DNA of 64,000 nt from CALOFP01 sp942492635 (GTDB lineage: Bacteria; UBP6; UBA1177; CALOFP01): NCBI GenBank assembly GCA_942492635.1, contig CALOFP010000001.1, positions 62,001 through 126,000 of the forward strand, in the 5' to 3' direction. Both the position numbers and the translations under genes were made by a program. The notes beneath the pieces were generated by a model. It did no database searches, was not told where the DNA came from, and saw nothing but the letters and a program-made list of their open reading frames with translations. Positions 7,797-16,551 of the stretch are shown in pieces (position 1 is the first letter of the stretch; every line of letters begins with the position of its first letter).

Positions 7797-10355
7797 CTAC
7801 TCTTCATTACCAGTAGAGGTCCAAAACTTGTATGAAACTGAAAAATCCTTGTAACCTGATGTGTATTTACCGAAAAGAAGGATCTTGTTTTCAATTCCGT
7901 CAAAATCAAATCCTTCAGAGCGACTTTTCGGAATATGGGTGATTGTTCCGTCGTTTGCTCGTGCGGCAACTCGGATGGAACTGGAGATGGGCGTAAAGAG
8001 AATTTTATAATTTGTGGTCTTTCCTATTGCGGCAAGCATTATATTGTTCATATTCGGCTTCTGATCCTCATCACAGATACTTCCGCTCATGCCTCCGGTA
8101 AATTCCGACATTTCCTTGTAAACTTCATCCTGAACACCCGATGAGTCCTTACAAAAACCAATAGGTTCGTCCTGCTTTCTATAGGATATGGAGAATACCG
8201 GTATGTTGTTGCCTTTGAAGAAGTTAGCCAGTTCATCAAACTTCTGCTGATTTTTGACACACCCGCTTTGAGATTCACAGATGTAGTAGGGAGATTCATC
8301 GCTCAGTGTAACAATGATCACCTGTGCATCCTCCCTGATTCTCTGATTTTCATTCAGTGAGGCGTTGTCCCAGTGATGCTTTTCGACTGCTTTTTTCGCC
8401 ATATGCAACCCTTCTTCAGTTGCACTGCCGCTGGTTCCGAGGGCCACCCACTCCTTGAACTCCTCCACATCTTTTGTGAATCTATCTTCCTTGACGAATG
8501 CTCCGTTAGCGGGAAGTTCTTGATACTGCTTGCACGGTCCTGTACCTCCCCATCCGTCGTCGCCTCCGCTTCCGCTGTTATCAAATTCCATACAGACCTG
8601 TGATGTTTCATTGCTATCCATTGAGGTAACGGCGATACGCCAGTCGATGCCGGAATTGGTAAGAAGATCGGACATTATTTCGGCGGCTTCAATGATTGCG
8701 TACTGTTCCTCCGCCATACTTCCGGAACTGTCTACGACCCAGATAATGTCCGCCTTTGCTATTCCTGAAACGAATGTCTGGCAAAATGTTCCCTGCCCGG
8801 CCCGTCCTGATGCCAGTGCAGTTCCTCCGGCAATGTCGTTGAGTCTTACAGATGTGCTGGAATCGGCCGAAGCTGTTTGCTCGCCCGAAATGACTCCAAG
8901 CCTGACGACGTTATTTTCATTTCTGTAGACGGTTTCCCATACAACATGCCATTTGGAATCAGTGGTTGTGTCGCTGATCTGCAAAAGAGAAGATGAATCT
9001 ACTTCGGGAATCAATTTTTGTGCAAAACTGTTGATCATATCTTTCATGCTTGTGTTTGCCTTATCGAAGATACCGATCATGTACTCCGCGTCGTAGTTGT
9101 CCCATGTTGTAAAGTTTCTATAATTGCTGTTTGTAAAGGACAGCCCCATTTTTTCGAAATCTGAAGTTCTGTGTGCTACAGGAGTAGCGTCGGTCTGTTT
9201 CGGAGTTGAAAAAAGGATCCCGGCAACCTTGTGAGTGGAATCGAAAAAGAGTGCTCCAACCTTGGTGCCGGATTGATCGGTAATATCCTGATAAACATCG
9301 AATCCCTTGTAAAAAGTATCACTGTTCTGTGCGGACGGAAGCGCCAGAATGGATGATGTTTCAAAACTGTTGTGGGTATCCAGTTTTACAAGCATCTCTT
9401 CGGAACAGACATTTGAGAGAGTTTCATCACCGTCTTCAATTGTATTGCAGTTGGAATCAGCTCTCGTCGGATCGCTTTCGGAAGGAACGGTACAGTTCTC
9501 CCCTGTCTCTATAGGACATTTACACGGTTGATCCAGGGGATCATCAAGATCGCTTCCATCCGAATTAGTCACCTCCTGCCCCATGACATCGATGAATTTT
9601 CCACTTTCATTTCTTCTGAAATCGAGTCTGCCGTTTTTATTGAGATCCTCTTCTCCATCCTTCAGTCCATCACCGTCCGTATCCGGATTTGTAGGATCCG
9701 TTTTTCTGGCATCACCATCCTTCTCATGTCTGTATGCTGAATTCACCTCGATGTAATCGGTCAATCCGTCATGGTCGGTATCTTTTTCGGCCGGTGATGT
9801 TTCACCGTTATCCTGAATTCCGTTTTGGTTTGCATCCTCTTCACCATCTTTCAGCCCGTCCATGTCGGTATCTTTGCTGTGAGGATCGTATCCCTTCTCC
9901 TTTCCTCCGAATTCAATCTCCTTTTTGTCCGGAATTCCATCGCCGTCACTATCCTTGTTCGGATCGATGGTAATATCAGAATCAGGCATATCTCCGCCGG
10001 TTCCTGTATCACCGGGATCCTCGTTATCACTATCCGGATTGCCGGAATTACCCGAGCTGTTGCCATCTTCATCTGATGAGGAGTTGTTCCCTCCGCCTGG
10101 ATTTGAACTGTCTTCACCTGTGTCACCTCCTCCTGAAGATGTATTGTCATTGTCTGGATTTTCCGATCCGGAAAAGTCGTTACCTGCCGAACTACCGTCA
10201 TCCTCCTGACATGTACCGTCAACACACAGCATCCCATCTTCACATTCTAAATGATCCTGACATGTTACAGGACCGCCATCCTCCTTATCTTCTGAAACGG
10301 TACAGGAGATCAATGAAAATAACACTATGATACAGGTCAACAAAAATCTTTTCAT
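7797..10355 (-). CDS. large lipoprotein with TSP3-like calcium repeats and a von Willebrand A domain
   Basis: An 852-aa surface lipoprotein. The start at 10355 has AAGGAGG five bases upstream and gives a signal peptide ending in LISC (Cys18 lipidated). A short Cys-rich motif (CQDHLECEDGMLCVDGTC) is followed by a Ser/Gly/Asp/Asn-rich linker (about 45-130). Next are TSP type-3-like acidic repeats of the DSDGDGIPD and DTDGDGLKDGEED kind, which bind calcium. The C-terminal half holds a VWA domain with an intact MIDAS start (DSSGS in VVDSSGSMAEE). Such proteins bind matrix or partner proteins outside the cell. Direct repeats and a promoter lie upstream. Confidence 0.85.
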   Translation of the reverse strand: MKRFLLTCIIVLFSLISCTVSEDKEDGGPVTCQDHLECEDGMLCVDGTCQEDDGSSAGNDFSGSENPDNDNTSSGGGDTGEDSSNPGGGNNSSSDEDGNSSGNSGNPDSDNEDPGDTGTGGDMPDSDITIDPNKDSDGDGIPDKKEIEFGGKEKGYDPHSKDTDMDGLKDGEEDANQNGIQDNGETSPAEKDTDHDGLTDYIEVNSAYRHEKDGDARKTDPTNPDTDGDGLKDGEEDLNKNGRLDFRRNESGKFIDVMGQEVTNSDGSDLDDPLDQPCKCPIETGENCTVPSESDPTRADSNCNTIEDGDETLSNVCSEEMLVKLDTHNSFETSSILALPSAQNSDTFYKGFDVYQDITDQSGTKVGALFFDSTHKVAGILFSTPKQTDATPVAHRTSDFEKMGLSFTNSNYRNFTTWDNYDAEYMIGIFDKANTSMKDMINSFAQKLIPEVDSSSLLQISDTTTDSKWHVVWETVYRNENNVVRLGVISGEQTASADSSTSVRLNDIAGGTALASGRAGQGTFCQTFVSGIAKADIIWVVDSSGSMAEEQYAIIEAAEIMSDLLTNSGIDWRIAVTSMDSNETSQVCMEFDNSGSGGDDGWGGTGPCKQYQELPANGAFVKEDRFTKDVEEFKEWVALGTSGSATEEGLHMAKKAVEKHHWDNASLNENQRIREDAQVIIVTLSDESPYYICESQSGCVKNQQKFDELANFFKGNNIPVFSISYRKQDEPIGFCKDSSGVQDEVYKEMSEFTGGMSGSICDEDQKPNMNNIMLAAIGKTTNYKILFTPISSSIRVAARANDGTITHIPKSRSEGFDFDGIENKILLFGKYTSGYKDFSVSYKFWTSTGNEE

Positions 10356-10386
10356 GAAGGCCTCCTTAATTTTATGGTGATATACC

Positions 10387-10414
10387 ATTCTACAATATTT
10401 TCAAATAGATACAA
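10387..10414 (-). promoter_or_regulatory. sigma70-type promoter of the VWA lipoprotein
   Basis: TTGTAT, 16-bp spacer, TAGAAT on the minus strand, about 32 bases before the start codon. Confidence 0.6.
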
Positions 10415-10476
10415 TTTTTTTAGTTAACACTTGAGCCAAAAAACAGATCATTTCATCATTTTCCATTGCAGCTTCA

Positions 10477-10527
10477 AAAGATAGTATATTTCGAAAGATG
10501 ATATATTTCGAAAGATGATACATTTTG
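10477..10527. repeat. three tandem 17-bp repeats upstream of the VWA lipoprotein promoter
   Basis: Three head-to-tail copies of AAAGATRRTATATTTCG (10477-10493, 10494-10510, 10511-10527), the last with two changes. TTTCGAAA palindromes form at the unit junctions. They lie about 60 bases upstream of the -35 box, where an activator or repressor could bind. The rest of the 10356-10597 gap is AT-rich with no gene. Confidence 0.7.
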
Positions 10528-10597
10528 AAATTGGAAAAATAGCCTTCTAAGGAGTTGACTTGGTAGGGGTATGGAAATACCGGGTATGAGATCAGAG

Positions 10598-11515
10598 TTA
10601 CTTGTCGTAAATTTTTAATAGCGATGCAAAATGGTTGAAACGAGCTTCGATATCACTCTTTGTAACTGTATTGAGTCTTTCAAGAGAGAATGCCTCTATG
10701 TTGAAACTGGCGGTAATGGTTCCCATTGCCAGTGCATTTCTGAGGTTGTTCTCGTTGAGCTCATTTCCTTTTGAAGAGAGATAGCCCATGAAACCGCCTG
10801 CAAAACTGTCGCCGGCACCTGTTGGATCAACAACATCAGTTGTGGGATAAACAGGTAGCTGAAGATAGAATTCATCCCAGAATAGAGCTGCTCCGTAGTT
10901 TCCCAGTTTGATAACCGCAACATCAGGTCCAAGATCGAGAACGGCCCTTCCCACATCGAATATCTTTTTCTTTTCGGTAAGAAGCCTTCCCTCTGTTTCA
11001 TTCATGAAGACGACATTGGATCTGGAGAGGACCTTCTTCAGAGTGTCGCGTTTCGTGTTGATCCAGAGATTCATACTGTCTGAACCGACAAAAGTTGATT
11101 TTGTCTGTTCCAATACGGCCAACTGAATTTCAGGGTCTACATTTGCAAGAAAAAGAGTCTCGGTATCCACCTGTTCCGGCGTAAGCTGTGGATTAAAGTC
11201 GGCAAAAACTCCCAGCTCTGTGGCGAGAGTTTCAGCTTCGTTGAAATCATTTTCATATGAACCCTGCCAATGAAAACTTTTCTTACCCTCTTCAATTTTC
11301 ACATTCGAGACATCTATGCCTCTGTCGTTCATTTCTCCTAGAAAATCAACAGGGAAATCCTCTCCGGCCACAGCAACGAGACTAACCGGAGTGAAAAGCC
11401 TTGCCGCATGTGAGAAATAGATAACCGAACCGCCGACAGCTCTGTCGATAAATGCGCTGTCTGTTTTAATAGAGTCCAGGGCGAGTGAGCCTGTAACAAC
11501 AATTCCTTTTTTCAT
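10598..11515 (-). CDS. PfkB-family sugar/nucleoside kinase
   Basis: A 305-aa ribokinase-fold kinase that phosphorylates a sugar or nucleoside with ATP. It has the N-terminal GG motif (DRAVGGSVIYFSHAA) and the PfkB signature DPTGAGDSFAGGF near 228, which carries the catalytic Asp and the anion hole. The start MKKGIVVTGS at 11515 places the first beta strand correctly; TTG five codons upstream is possible. No strong ribosome site is seen, but the 5'-nucleotidase gene ends only 4 bases upstream, suggesting coupled expression. A nucleotidase followed by a kinase would fit nucleoside or ribose salvage. Substrate is not determined. Confidence 0.88.
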   Translation of the reverse strand: MKKGIVVTGSLALDSIKTDSAFIDRAVGGSVIYFSHAARLFTPVSLVAVAGEDFPVDFLGEMNDRGIDVSNVKIEEGKKSFHWQGSYENDFNEAETLATELGVFADFNPQLTPEQVDTETLFLANVDPEIQLAVLEQTKSTFVGSDSMNLWINTKRDTLKKVLSRSNVVFMNETEGRLLTEKKKIFDVGRAVLDLGPDVAVIKLGNYGAALFWDEFYLQLPVYPTTDVVDPTGAGDSFAGGFMGYLSSKGNELNENNLRNALAMGTITASFNIEAFSLERLNTVTKSDIEARFNHFASLLKIYDK

Positions 11516-11519
11516 AACG

Positions 11520-13085
11520 CTACTTAACAATTACTATCCTTTTAACATTCCGTGGTTTCTTAAGAGTCTTGTGTTTTTTAACATAGTCGACAATAACAGC
11601 AGGAAGTGAGTATCCGGTATTCTTCTTTGTCTTTAGATCACGCAGCATACTGTAGCCGTCCCCTCCTTCGGCAATGAAGGAGTTAATGGCGAACTTGTAC
11701 TTTTTGTTCTTGTCGAGTTTCTTACCGTTTACGGTTATATCAAGAGCAGAGCCCTTGTAAACCTTTGTCCTTATTCCTGAGATCTGAAGAAAACCGCCGG
11801 CTCCCTGACCCTTTTCTGCAAAGTAATCAAGAACTTCCTGAAGTTCACTTCCCTTGATCTGACCGATGACTATAGTATCGCTGAACGGAAAAACGTTGTA
11901 CACGTCACGCTCAGTAATAAATCCCTTCTTAAGCCCCTGTCTGATGCTACCGCCGTTGAAAAAGGCTATATCCGCATCAACACGCTCACGCATTATATCG
12001 GCAATAATATCCCCGAGGAGAGATTCCTGATAGCGGACAACTTCCCTTTTTCCTTCAAGGTCCATTGAAAGCTTACCTATTCTCTCATTGGAAAATTCGC
12101 ATTTGAATCCGCCGAGCATCTTGAGCATCGTCTTATTCTCTTTCACCTTCTTATCGAGGTAGGTATAGGCTATCTTGTTGCCCTTCACCTCTTTTTTCTT
12201 GAGATTTACCGGGTAGAGCTTGTAGTTGGTACGGACCACGTTACGTCCCTTGAGGTAGATATCGAACCTTCCTACCCACTTTCCGTAACCTTCGGTCTGA
12301 ACTATGTGTGTATCTCCAATTTTAACAGGAACCTTAAGATGTCGCTGGGTGTGACCACCAACGACGAGATCTATTCCAGGGACAGTCTTGGCAAGATAGT
12401 TGTCACCGTAGTAACCGTCGAAACTCCTGTCGGTATTGTAGAAACCGAGATGGCTGAGTACGATAACCACATCGTTTTTCTTACGCAAAAGCGGCACCCT
12501 TGTCTTCGCCTCCTGGATTGGATCTGTCATGACGAGCTTTCCTTCAAGACCACTGCCTGTGATCTGCTCGGTTTCCCGTGTCGTCAACCCAAGAATAGCG
12601 ACCTTGAGCCCGTTGTCAAACTTCTTTTCAACATACTCTTCAGAAACAGCCTTTGTTCCTCCGTTTTCATAAATATTTGCAGACAGAAAAGGAAATGATG
12701 CCTCTTTCATCATTTTATGAAATGTTTCAACACCGAAATCAAACTCGTGGTTTCCTATTGTCATGGCATCGTAACCTATTAGGTTCATACCCTTTATGAG
12801 AGGAACGTTGTGGCATATGTTGCTGCGGGGATCACCGAGGGTGATATCTCCGGCAGAGAGGACGAGCATATTCCCACCCTTGCCCTGAACTTCGGCTCTA
12901 ATCTTATCAATTATCGTCTTACGAGCGGCCAGGCCGCCAATTCCAGGATTTCCAGGCTCGTCGAATCGCCAGGCCATCCCTTGAGAATCGTTAGTAAAAA
13001 CAACTGTCAGGAGCTTCTCATCGTTGCCGGCCCAAAGAACAGAGCACAATATAACGGCAGCCAGGAAGATCAATGATTTTTTCAT
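11520..13085 (-). CDS. 5'-nucleotidase/UshA-family metallophosphatase
   Basis: An exported 521-aa phosphohydrolase with a signal peptide (1-19, ending VLWA). The N-terminal calcineurin-like domain shows SAGDITLGD, the catalytic GNHEFDFG, LSHLG and GGHTQ, which match Asp84, Asn116/His117, His217, His252 and Gln254 of E. coli UshA. The first metal motif reads TNDSQG (D33, Q35), where UshA has D-x-H, so one metal-ligand histidine is replaced by Gln. The C-terminal 5_nucleotid_C domain has FFNGGSIRQGL and AEGGDGYSML. AAAGGAG precedes the ATG. It lies directly upstream of the PfkB kinase. Confidence 0.9.
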   Translation of the reverse strand: MKKSLIFLAAVILCSVLWAGNDEKLLTVVFTNDSQGMAWRFDEPGNPGIGGLAARKTIIDKIRAEVQGKGGNMLVLSAGDITLGDPRSNICHNVPLIKGMNLIGYDAMTIGNHEFDFGVETFHKMMKEASFPFLSANIYENGGTKAVSEEYVEKKFDNGLKVAILGLTTRETEQITGSGLEGKLVMTDPIQEAKTRVPLLRKKNDVVIVLSHLGFYNTDRSFDGYYGDNYLAKTVPGIDLVVGGHTQRHLKVPVKIGDTHIVQTEGYGKWVGRFDIYLKGRNVVRTNYKLYPVNLKKKEVKGNKIAYTYLDKKVKENKTMLKMLGGFKCEFSNERIGKLSMDLEGKREVVRYQESLLGDIIADIMRERVDADIAFFNGGSIRQGLKKGFITERDVYNVFPFSDTIVIGQIKGSELQEVLDYFAEKGQGAGGFLQISGIRTKVYKGSALDITVNGKKLDKNKKYKFAINSFIAEGGDGYSMLRDLKTKKNTGYSLPAVIVDYVKKHKTLKKPRNVKRIVIVK

Positions 13086-13099
13086 CTGCAGTCTCCTTT

Positions 13100-13672
13100 C
13101 TAAATTAACATCATTTTATCGAGAATTAATTTTATTTCATCTTTAGAATATATAGATTCTGATGAAGATGTCAAATAGTTATAGGAGTATTTGATATAAT
13201 TTTGAGCAGATTTATTAAAAAACTCTATCTCTTCGAGAGTGAGGTCCCTTTTTATCTTTCCAGGGTTGCCGGCGACCAGAACACCTTCAGGAATATCGGA
13301 GTGCATTCGAAGTACCGTACCAGCCGCAATTATTGTGTTTTTGGATATATGGCATCCATCCAGCACAACAGCACCCATTCCGATGAGTGATTCATCCTCA
13401 ATAGTCGAACCGTGAATCGTGACATTGTGACCGATAGTCACCCTGTCTCCAATTACAGTAGGAAATTTTCCGGTAGTGACATGAATCGTAGAGTTATCCT
13501 GAATATTGGTTCCCTCTCCGATGACGATACTGTTGACATCGCCCCTCAGAACTGATCCGAACCAGATCGACGACTCCCTACCTATGGTCACGTCGCCTAT
13601 TACCATACCGCTTTTAAAGATGAATGAGTTGTCGTGAATCGAGGGAGTTTTATTTAGATAACTAAGAATCAT
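13100..13672 (-). CDS. gamma-class carbonic anhydrase-like left-handed beta-helix protein
   Basis: A 190-aa hexapeptide-repeat protein of the gamma-carbonic anhydrase/PaaY/YrdA family. The repeats IGDVTIGRESSIWFGSVLRGDV and IGEGTNIQDNS lead to the three zinc histidines, one in STIHV and two in IGHNVTIHG. The usual C-terminal helix is longer here by about 20 residues. Members bind zinc and many have weak or unproven carbonic anhydrase activity. The ATG overlaps the stop of the GGDEF gene (TGATG), so translation is coupled. Confidence 0.88.
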   Translation of the reverse strand: MILSYLNKTPSIHDNSFIFKSGMVIGDVTIGRESSIWFGSVLRGDVNSIVIGEGTNIQDNSTIHVTTGKFPTVIGDRVTIGHNVTIHGSTIEDESLIGMGAVVLDGCHISKNTIIAAGTVLRMHSDIPEGVLVAGNPGKIKRDLTLEEIEFFNKSAQNYIKYSYNYLTSSSESIYSKDEIKLILDKMMLI

Positions 13673-14619
13673 CAGGCCATCTGGATTCCGTCTCGGGATT
13701 TCTTCTTCACATCGTACATGGCCATATCTGCCTTCTCGATGATCTCCTTGACAGTGTTGCCGTCCTCGGGGAAACCGGCCACGCCGAAACTTCCCGTAAG
13801 TTTAAGCTCCAGGTCGTTGATCACAAAATTCCTTGTCCGAAGACTGTTCCAGAGCCTCTTCACAACAACAGTAGCATTTGCCTTGGATGTGTGGGGAAGG
13901 AAAGCGACGAATTCATCTCCTCCATAACGGAAGGCCAGATCAACCTTTCGAAGGTTAGCGAGAAGAAGTTCCCCCATCAACTTTAAAAGCTTGCTGCCCA
14001 CAAGATGTCCGTGGTTGTCGTTAATCGATTTGAAGTGATCCACATCAAGAAATATGAGTGAAAACTCTGTGAAGTAGCGTCCCGAGTTGGCAACAGCCTG
14101 ATCCAGAACCGAGTAGAGATGGCGAGTATTGTATAGCCCCGTAACATCGTCTATTATAGTCAGCGCCTTTATCTTGTCGATACGGATAACATTTCTTATA
14201 GCCTCTCGCAGAATGTCGACAAAGGCAAAAATCTCTCTATTACGGAGAGTGTCGTTCTCGATATCGGAAGAAATAAAAAACCACCCTTCAATCTCAAGCT
14301 TATCCCTGGTATCTGTCTCGAGAGGAAAAAAGAGATAATCTCCTTCGCCCAGTTCGGGAATATCTATCTCCACCTTTTTGAAAAAACAGTCCGTAGGAAC
14401 AACGGAAAGGAGTTCATTTTTCATCATTATGGGAAAATGCTTCCACTCCCTTGCAGGATAAACCCCGTTCAGGATGTAGTTTTCTTCCCGCTTCGTGATT
14501 ATCCCGGACCTGTAATCGGAAAAAACCTCAGAAGAGAGCTGAATGGCCCTTGAAAAAACAAAAGAGTACTCATCGGCTTCGAGGAGCCCACGTATAACTT
14601 TAAGAAAAGGAAAATCCAA
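13672..14619 (-). CDS. GGDEF-domain diguanylate cyclase
   Basis: A 315-aa protein with an uncharacterised N-terminal region of about 150 residues and a C-terminal GGDEF domain carrying the active-site motif YGGDEF near 234. Upstream metal and substrate residues are present (FLDVDHFKSINDNHGH). It should make cyclic di-GMP from two GTP, a second messenger that switches between motility and attachment. No clear RxxD inhibitory site is seen before the active site. No membrane segment is evident, so it is probably cytosolic. The start is TTG with GGAGG eight bases upstream. It overlaps the next gene by one base. Confidence 0.9.
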   Translation of the reverse strand: MDFPFLKVIRGLLEADEYSFVFSRAIQLSSEVFSDYRSGIITKREENYILNGVYPAREWKHFPIMMKNELLSVVPTDCFFKKVEIDIPELGEGDYLFFPLETDTRDKLEIEGWFFISSDIENDTLRNREIFAFVDILREAIRNVIRIDKIKALTIIDDVTGLYNTRHLYSVLDQAVANSGRYFTEFSLIFLDVDHFKSINDNHGHLVGSKLLKLMGELLLANLRKVDLAFRYGGDEFVAFLPHTSKANATVVVKRLWNSLRTRNFVINDLELKLTGSFGVAGFPEDGNTVKEIIEKADMAMYDVKKKSRDGIQMA

Positions 14620-14622
14620 CTA

Positions 14623-15000
14623 TCACTCCTCCTCGTCCATTTCATCCAAAATTCTGTCGGCTTTACTCCTGAAGGGGATGAGAGCAGTCCCTATAAGCAG
14701 GAATCCCAGAACAGCCGTTCCCATAAAAAAAGGTTTCCCCATCTCTATCTGACTTTTCCGATTGAGAATGGCCATCTTCTGCTCCATCAGACGACTCTGT
14801 TCATCCCTTGAGTGAGCTTTCCACATCTCCGGACTGTACCTTTCATCGCGGGTGATTCGATCAACTTCACTGTAGATCTCAGACTCTCCGGACATCATCA
14901 ACAGTAGAGCCACGATGCTCATTCCCGCAACGATAGCTCCATATAAAAACCTTTTTGTTTTCAAAGCCTTAACAACAATCTTCTTCATCTCTAAACGCAT
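14623..15000 (-). CDS. small two-helix membrane protein of unknown function
   Basis: A 125-aa protein with a basic N-terminus, a hydrophobic helix at about 18-38, a charged middle segment of about 50 residues (RDERYSPEMWKAHSRDEQSR) and a second helix at about 93-108, then an acidic tail (DEMDEEE). Met5 (MKKIV) is an alternative start. No family is recognised. It ends 3 bases before the GGDEF gene, so it is probably co-transcribed with it. Confidence 0.6.
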   Translation of the reverse strand: MRLEMKKIVVKALKTKRFLYGAIVAGMSIVALLLMMSGESEIYSEVDRITRDERYSPEMWKAHSRDEQSRLMEQKMAILNRKSQIEMGKPFFMGTAVLGFLLIGTALIPFRSKADRILDEMDEEE

Positions 15001-15111
15001 CTAATATCTTTAGCAAAAGCAATAATTCGGGTCATACTAGCACAGAAACCGACTTTTATGAAGTTTTTATTTAATCAGAAAGATAGTCGAACGGCCAGGT
15101 AGATAGGGATT

Positions 15112-15645
15112 CTACTTTAGAAGTTCGTCAAATTTAACGAAAAGTTTCTCCTCATCACCCGGTTCGTACCCGGTATGGGTATAAACAACGTTTCCGGCGC
15201 GATCTACCAGAATAGCGTAGGGAACTGTATCGCCTCCGGGAATAAGAGATGAAACAGTATTGTTGTCAGGATCAATCAGCACGGGAAATGGAATGGAATT
15301 CTCAATTGCGAATTCCTTTACCATTTCAATAGTATCCCCAGTGTCTATGGCAACGGCAACAAATTCCATTTTATCCTTGTACCTGTCATATGCATCTCGA
15401 AGCTTTAAAAGTTCGCTTTTGCAGGGATCGCACCATGTGGCCCAGAATGAAACATAAATCGGTTTTTTTGTTCTCAATTCCGAGACTGAAAAGGCGTTAC
15501 CGTCGACCGTATCCAGTGAAAGCTCGAACACATCGGTCTTTTCACTTTTCTTCACTGGAGTATCTGCCTTCGACTGGGTAGAGGTAGTTGTACACCCCAG
15601 CAGGGAGAAGATTAGAAGAATTGTCATAACAACTGTTTTTTTCAT
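15112..15645 (-). CDS. TlpA/ResA-like thioredoxin lipoprotein
   Basis: A 177-aa lipoprotein-anchored thioredoxin-fold protein. The signal peptide ends in LLGC (Cys18). A linker of about 25 residues leads to an AhpC/TlpA-type domain with the redox motif WCDPC in SFWATWCDPCKSEL near 71-75 and the cis-proline segment TVPYAIL. Such proteins reduce disulfides in the periplasm, for example in cytochrome c maturation. GGAGG lies six bases before the ATG. It is a single gene. Confidence 0.9.
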   Translation of the reverse strand: MKKTVVMTILLIFSLLGCTTTSTQSKADTPVKKSEKTDVFELSLDTVDGNAFSVSELRTKKPIYVSFWATWCDPCKSELLKLRDAYDRYKDKMEFVAVAIDTGDTIEMVKEFAIENSIPFPVLIDPDNNTVSSLIPGGDTVPYAILVDRAGNVVYTHTGYEPGDEEKLFVKFDELLK

Positions 15646-15780
15646 AATTGACCTCCGAATAAAATCCTGTTGTTAAAGGAGTTGTATAAGTATGGTGTGG
15701 GAAAGCCTTTCAGATGAAAATAGTCAAAATTGTTTTTGCATTTCAGCGGGAACCTTTCAAAATTTTCCCACATTTCATCG

Positions 15781-16548
15781 CTACTCCATTGTTTTAAGCA
15801 GAGTTACGGTGATGTTGTCTTTTCCACCGTTTGAATTAGCCCTGTCTACAAGAGCCGATGCCATCTCCTCTATAGTACCACCCTTCTTGAGAATGCTCTC
15901 GATGTCACTGTCGTCGACCATATCCGAGAGACCGTCGCTGCAACAGAGATAGAACTGATTTGGACGGAGAGGTACCTGCTGAATATCTACAAGGACATTC
16001 TCCTTCATTCCAAGGGCTCGCATAATAACATTCTTATGGGGAAAGCTTTTTGCCTGTTCCGGTGTGAGCTGTCCGGCCTTTACGTACTCATTCACAAGAC
16101 TGTGATCTTCCGTAACCTGGGTCAGTTTGCTGTCTTCAAAAAGATAGCACCTGCTGTCTCCCACGTGAGCCACGTAGAGATTATCTTTGAGAAAGTCAAT
16201 AAGCATTGCTACGATTGTCGTACCCATTCCGGCGTAAGCGGCGTTCGAGCTGGCAGTTCGAAAGATGCGGCGATTGGCAAACTTGATACCGACATTCAGT
16301 TTGTTGGCTTCAAGACTCATTGAGGGATCAAGCTTGTATGGCCATGTCATATCCTCGTCGTCGGCGGATGCCTTGAAAAAGTTAACTATCGTCTCGATAG
16401 CTATGGCACTTGCTATTTCACCAGCATTGTGTCCACCCATTCCGTCGGCAACCAGGAAAACCCCCTCCTCCTCAAGAACGGCAAAACTGTCTTCATTCAA
16501 CTCCCTCTTTCTTCCCGGATCGGTTTTCCCAAAACTGCGGAATTTCAT
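15781..16548 (-). CDS. PP2C-type serine/threonine protein phosphatase
   Basis: A 255-aa PPM/PP2C phosphatase, similar to PrpC/Stp1. The metal-binding motifs are present: RELNEDSF near 14-21, VADGMGGHNAGE near 33-44, a GDSRCYLF segment, and the late acidic CSDGLSDMV and GGKDNITV motifs. It dephosphorylates Ser/Thr in partner proteins using Mn2+ or Mg2+. No kinase gene is adjacent. It ends the pair with the lipid kinase, which lies 3 bases upstream, and GGAG precedes its ATG. Confidence 0.93.
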   Translation of the reverse strand: MKFRSFGKTDPGRKRELNEDSFAVLEEEGVFLVADGMGGHNAGEIASAIAIETIVNFFKASADDEDMTWPYKLDPSMSLEANKLNVGIKFANRRIFRTASSNAAYAGMGTTIVAMLIDFLKDNLYVAHVGDSRCYLFEDSKLTQVTEDHSLVNEYVKAGQLTPEQAKSFPHKNVIMRALGMKENVLVDIQQVPLRPNQFYLCCSDGLSDMVDDSDIESILKKGGTIEEMASALVDRANSNGGKDNITVTLLKTME

Positions 16549-16551
16549 TTC

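Noticed and set aside
9925..10209. Plus-strand frames opposite the VWA lipoprotein linker
   Set aside because: Low-complexity Ser/Pro/Leu translation of the antisense of a Ser/Gly/Asp linker.
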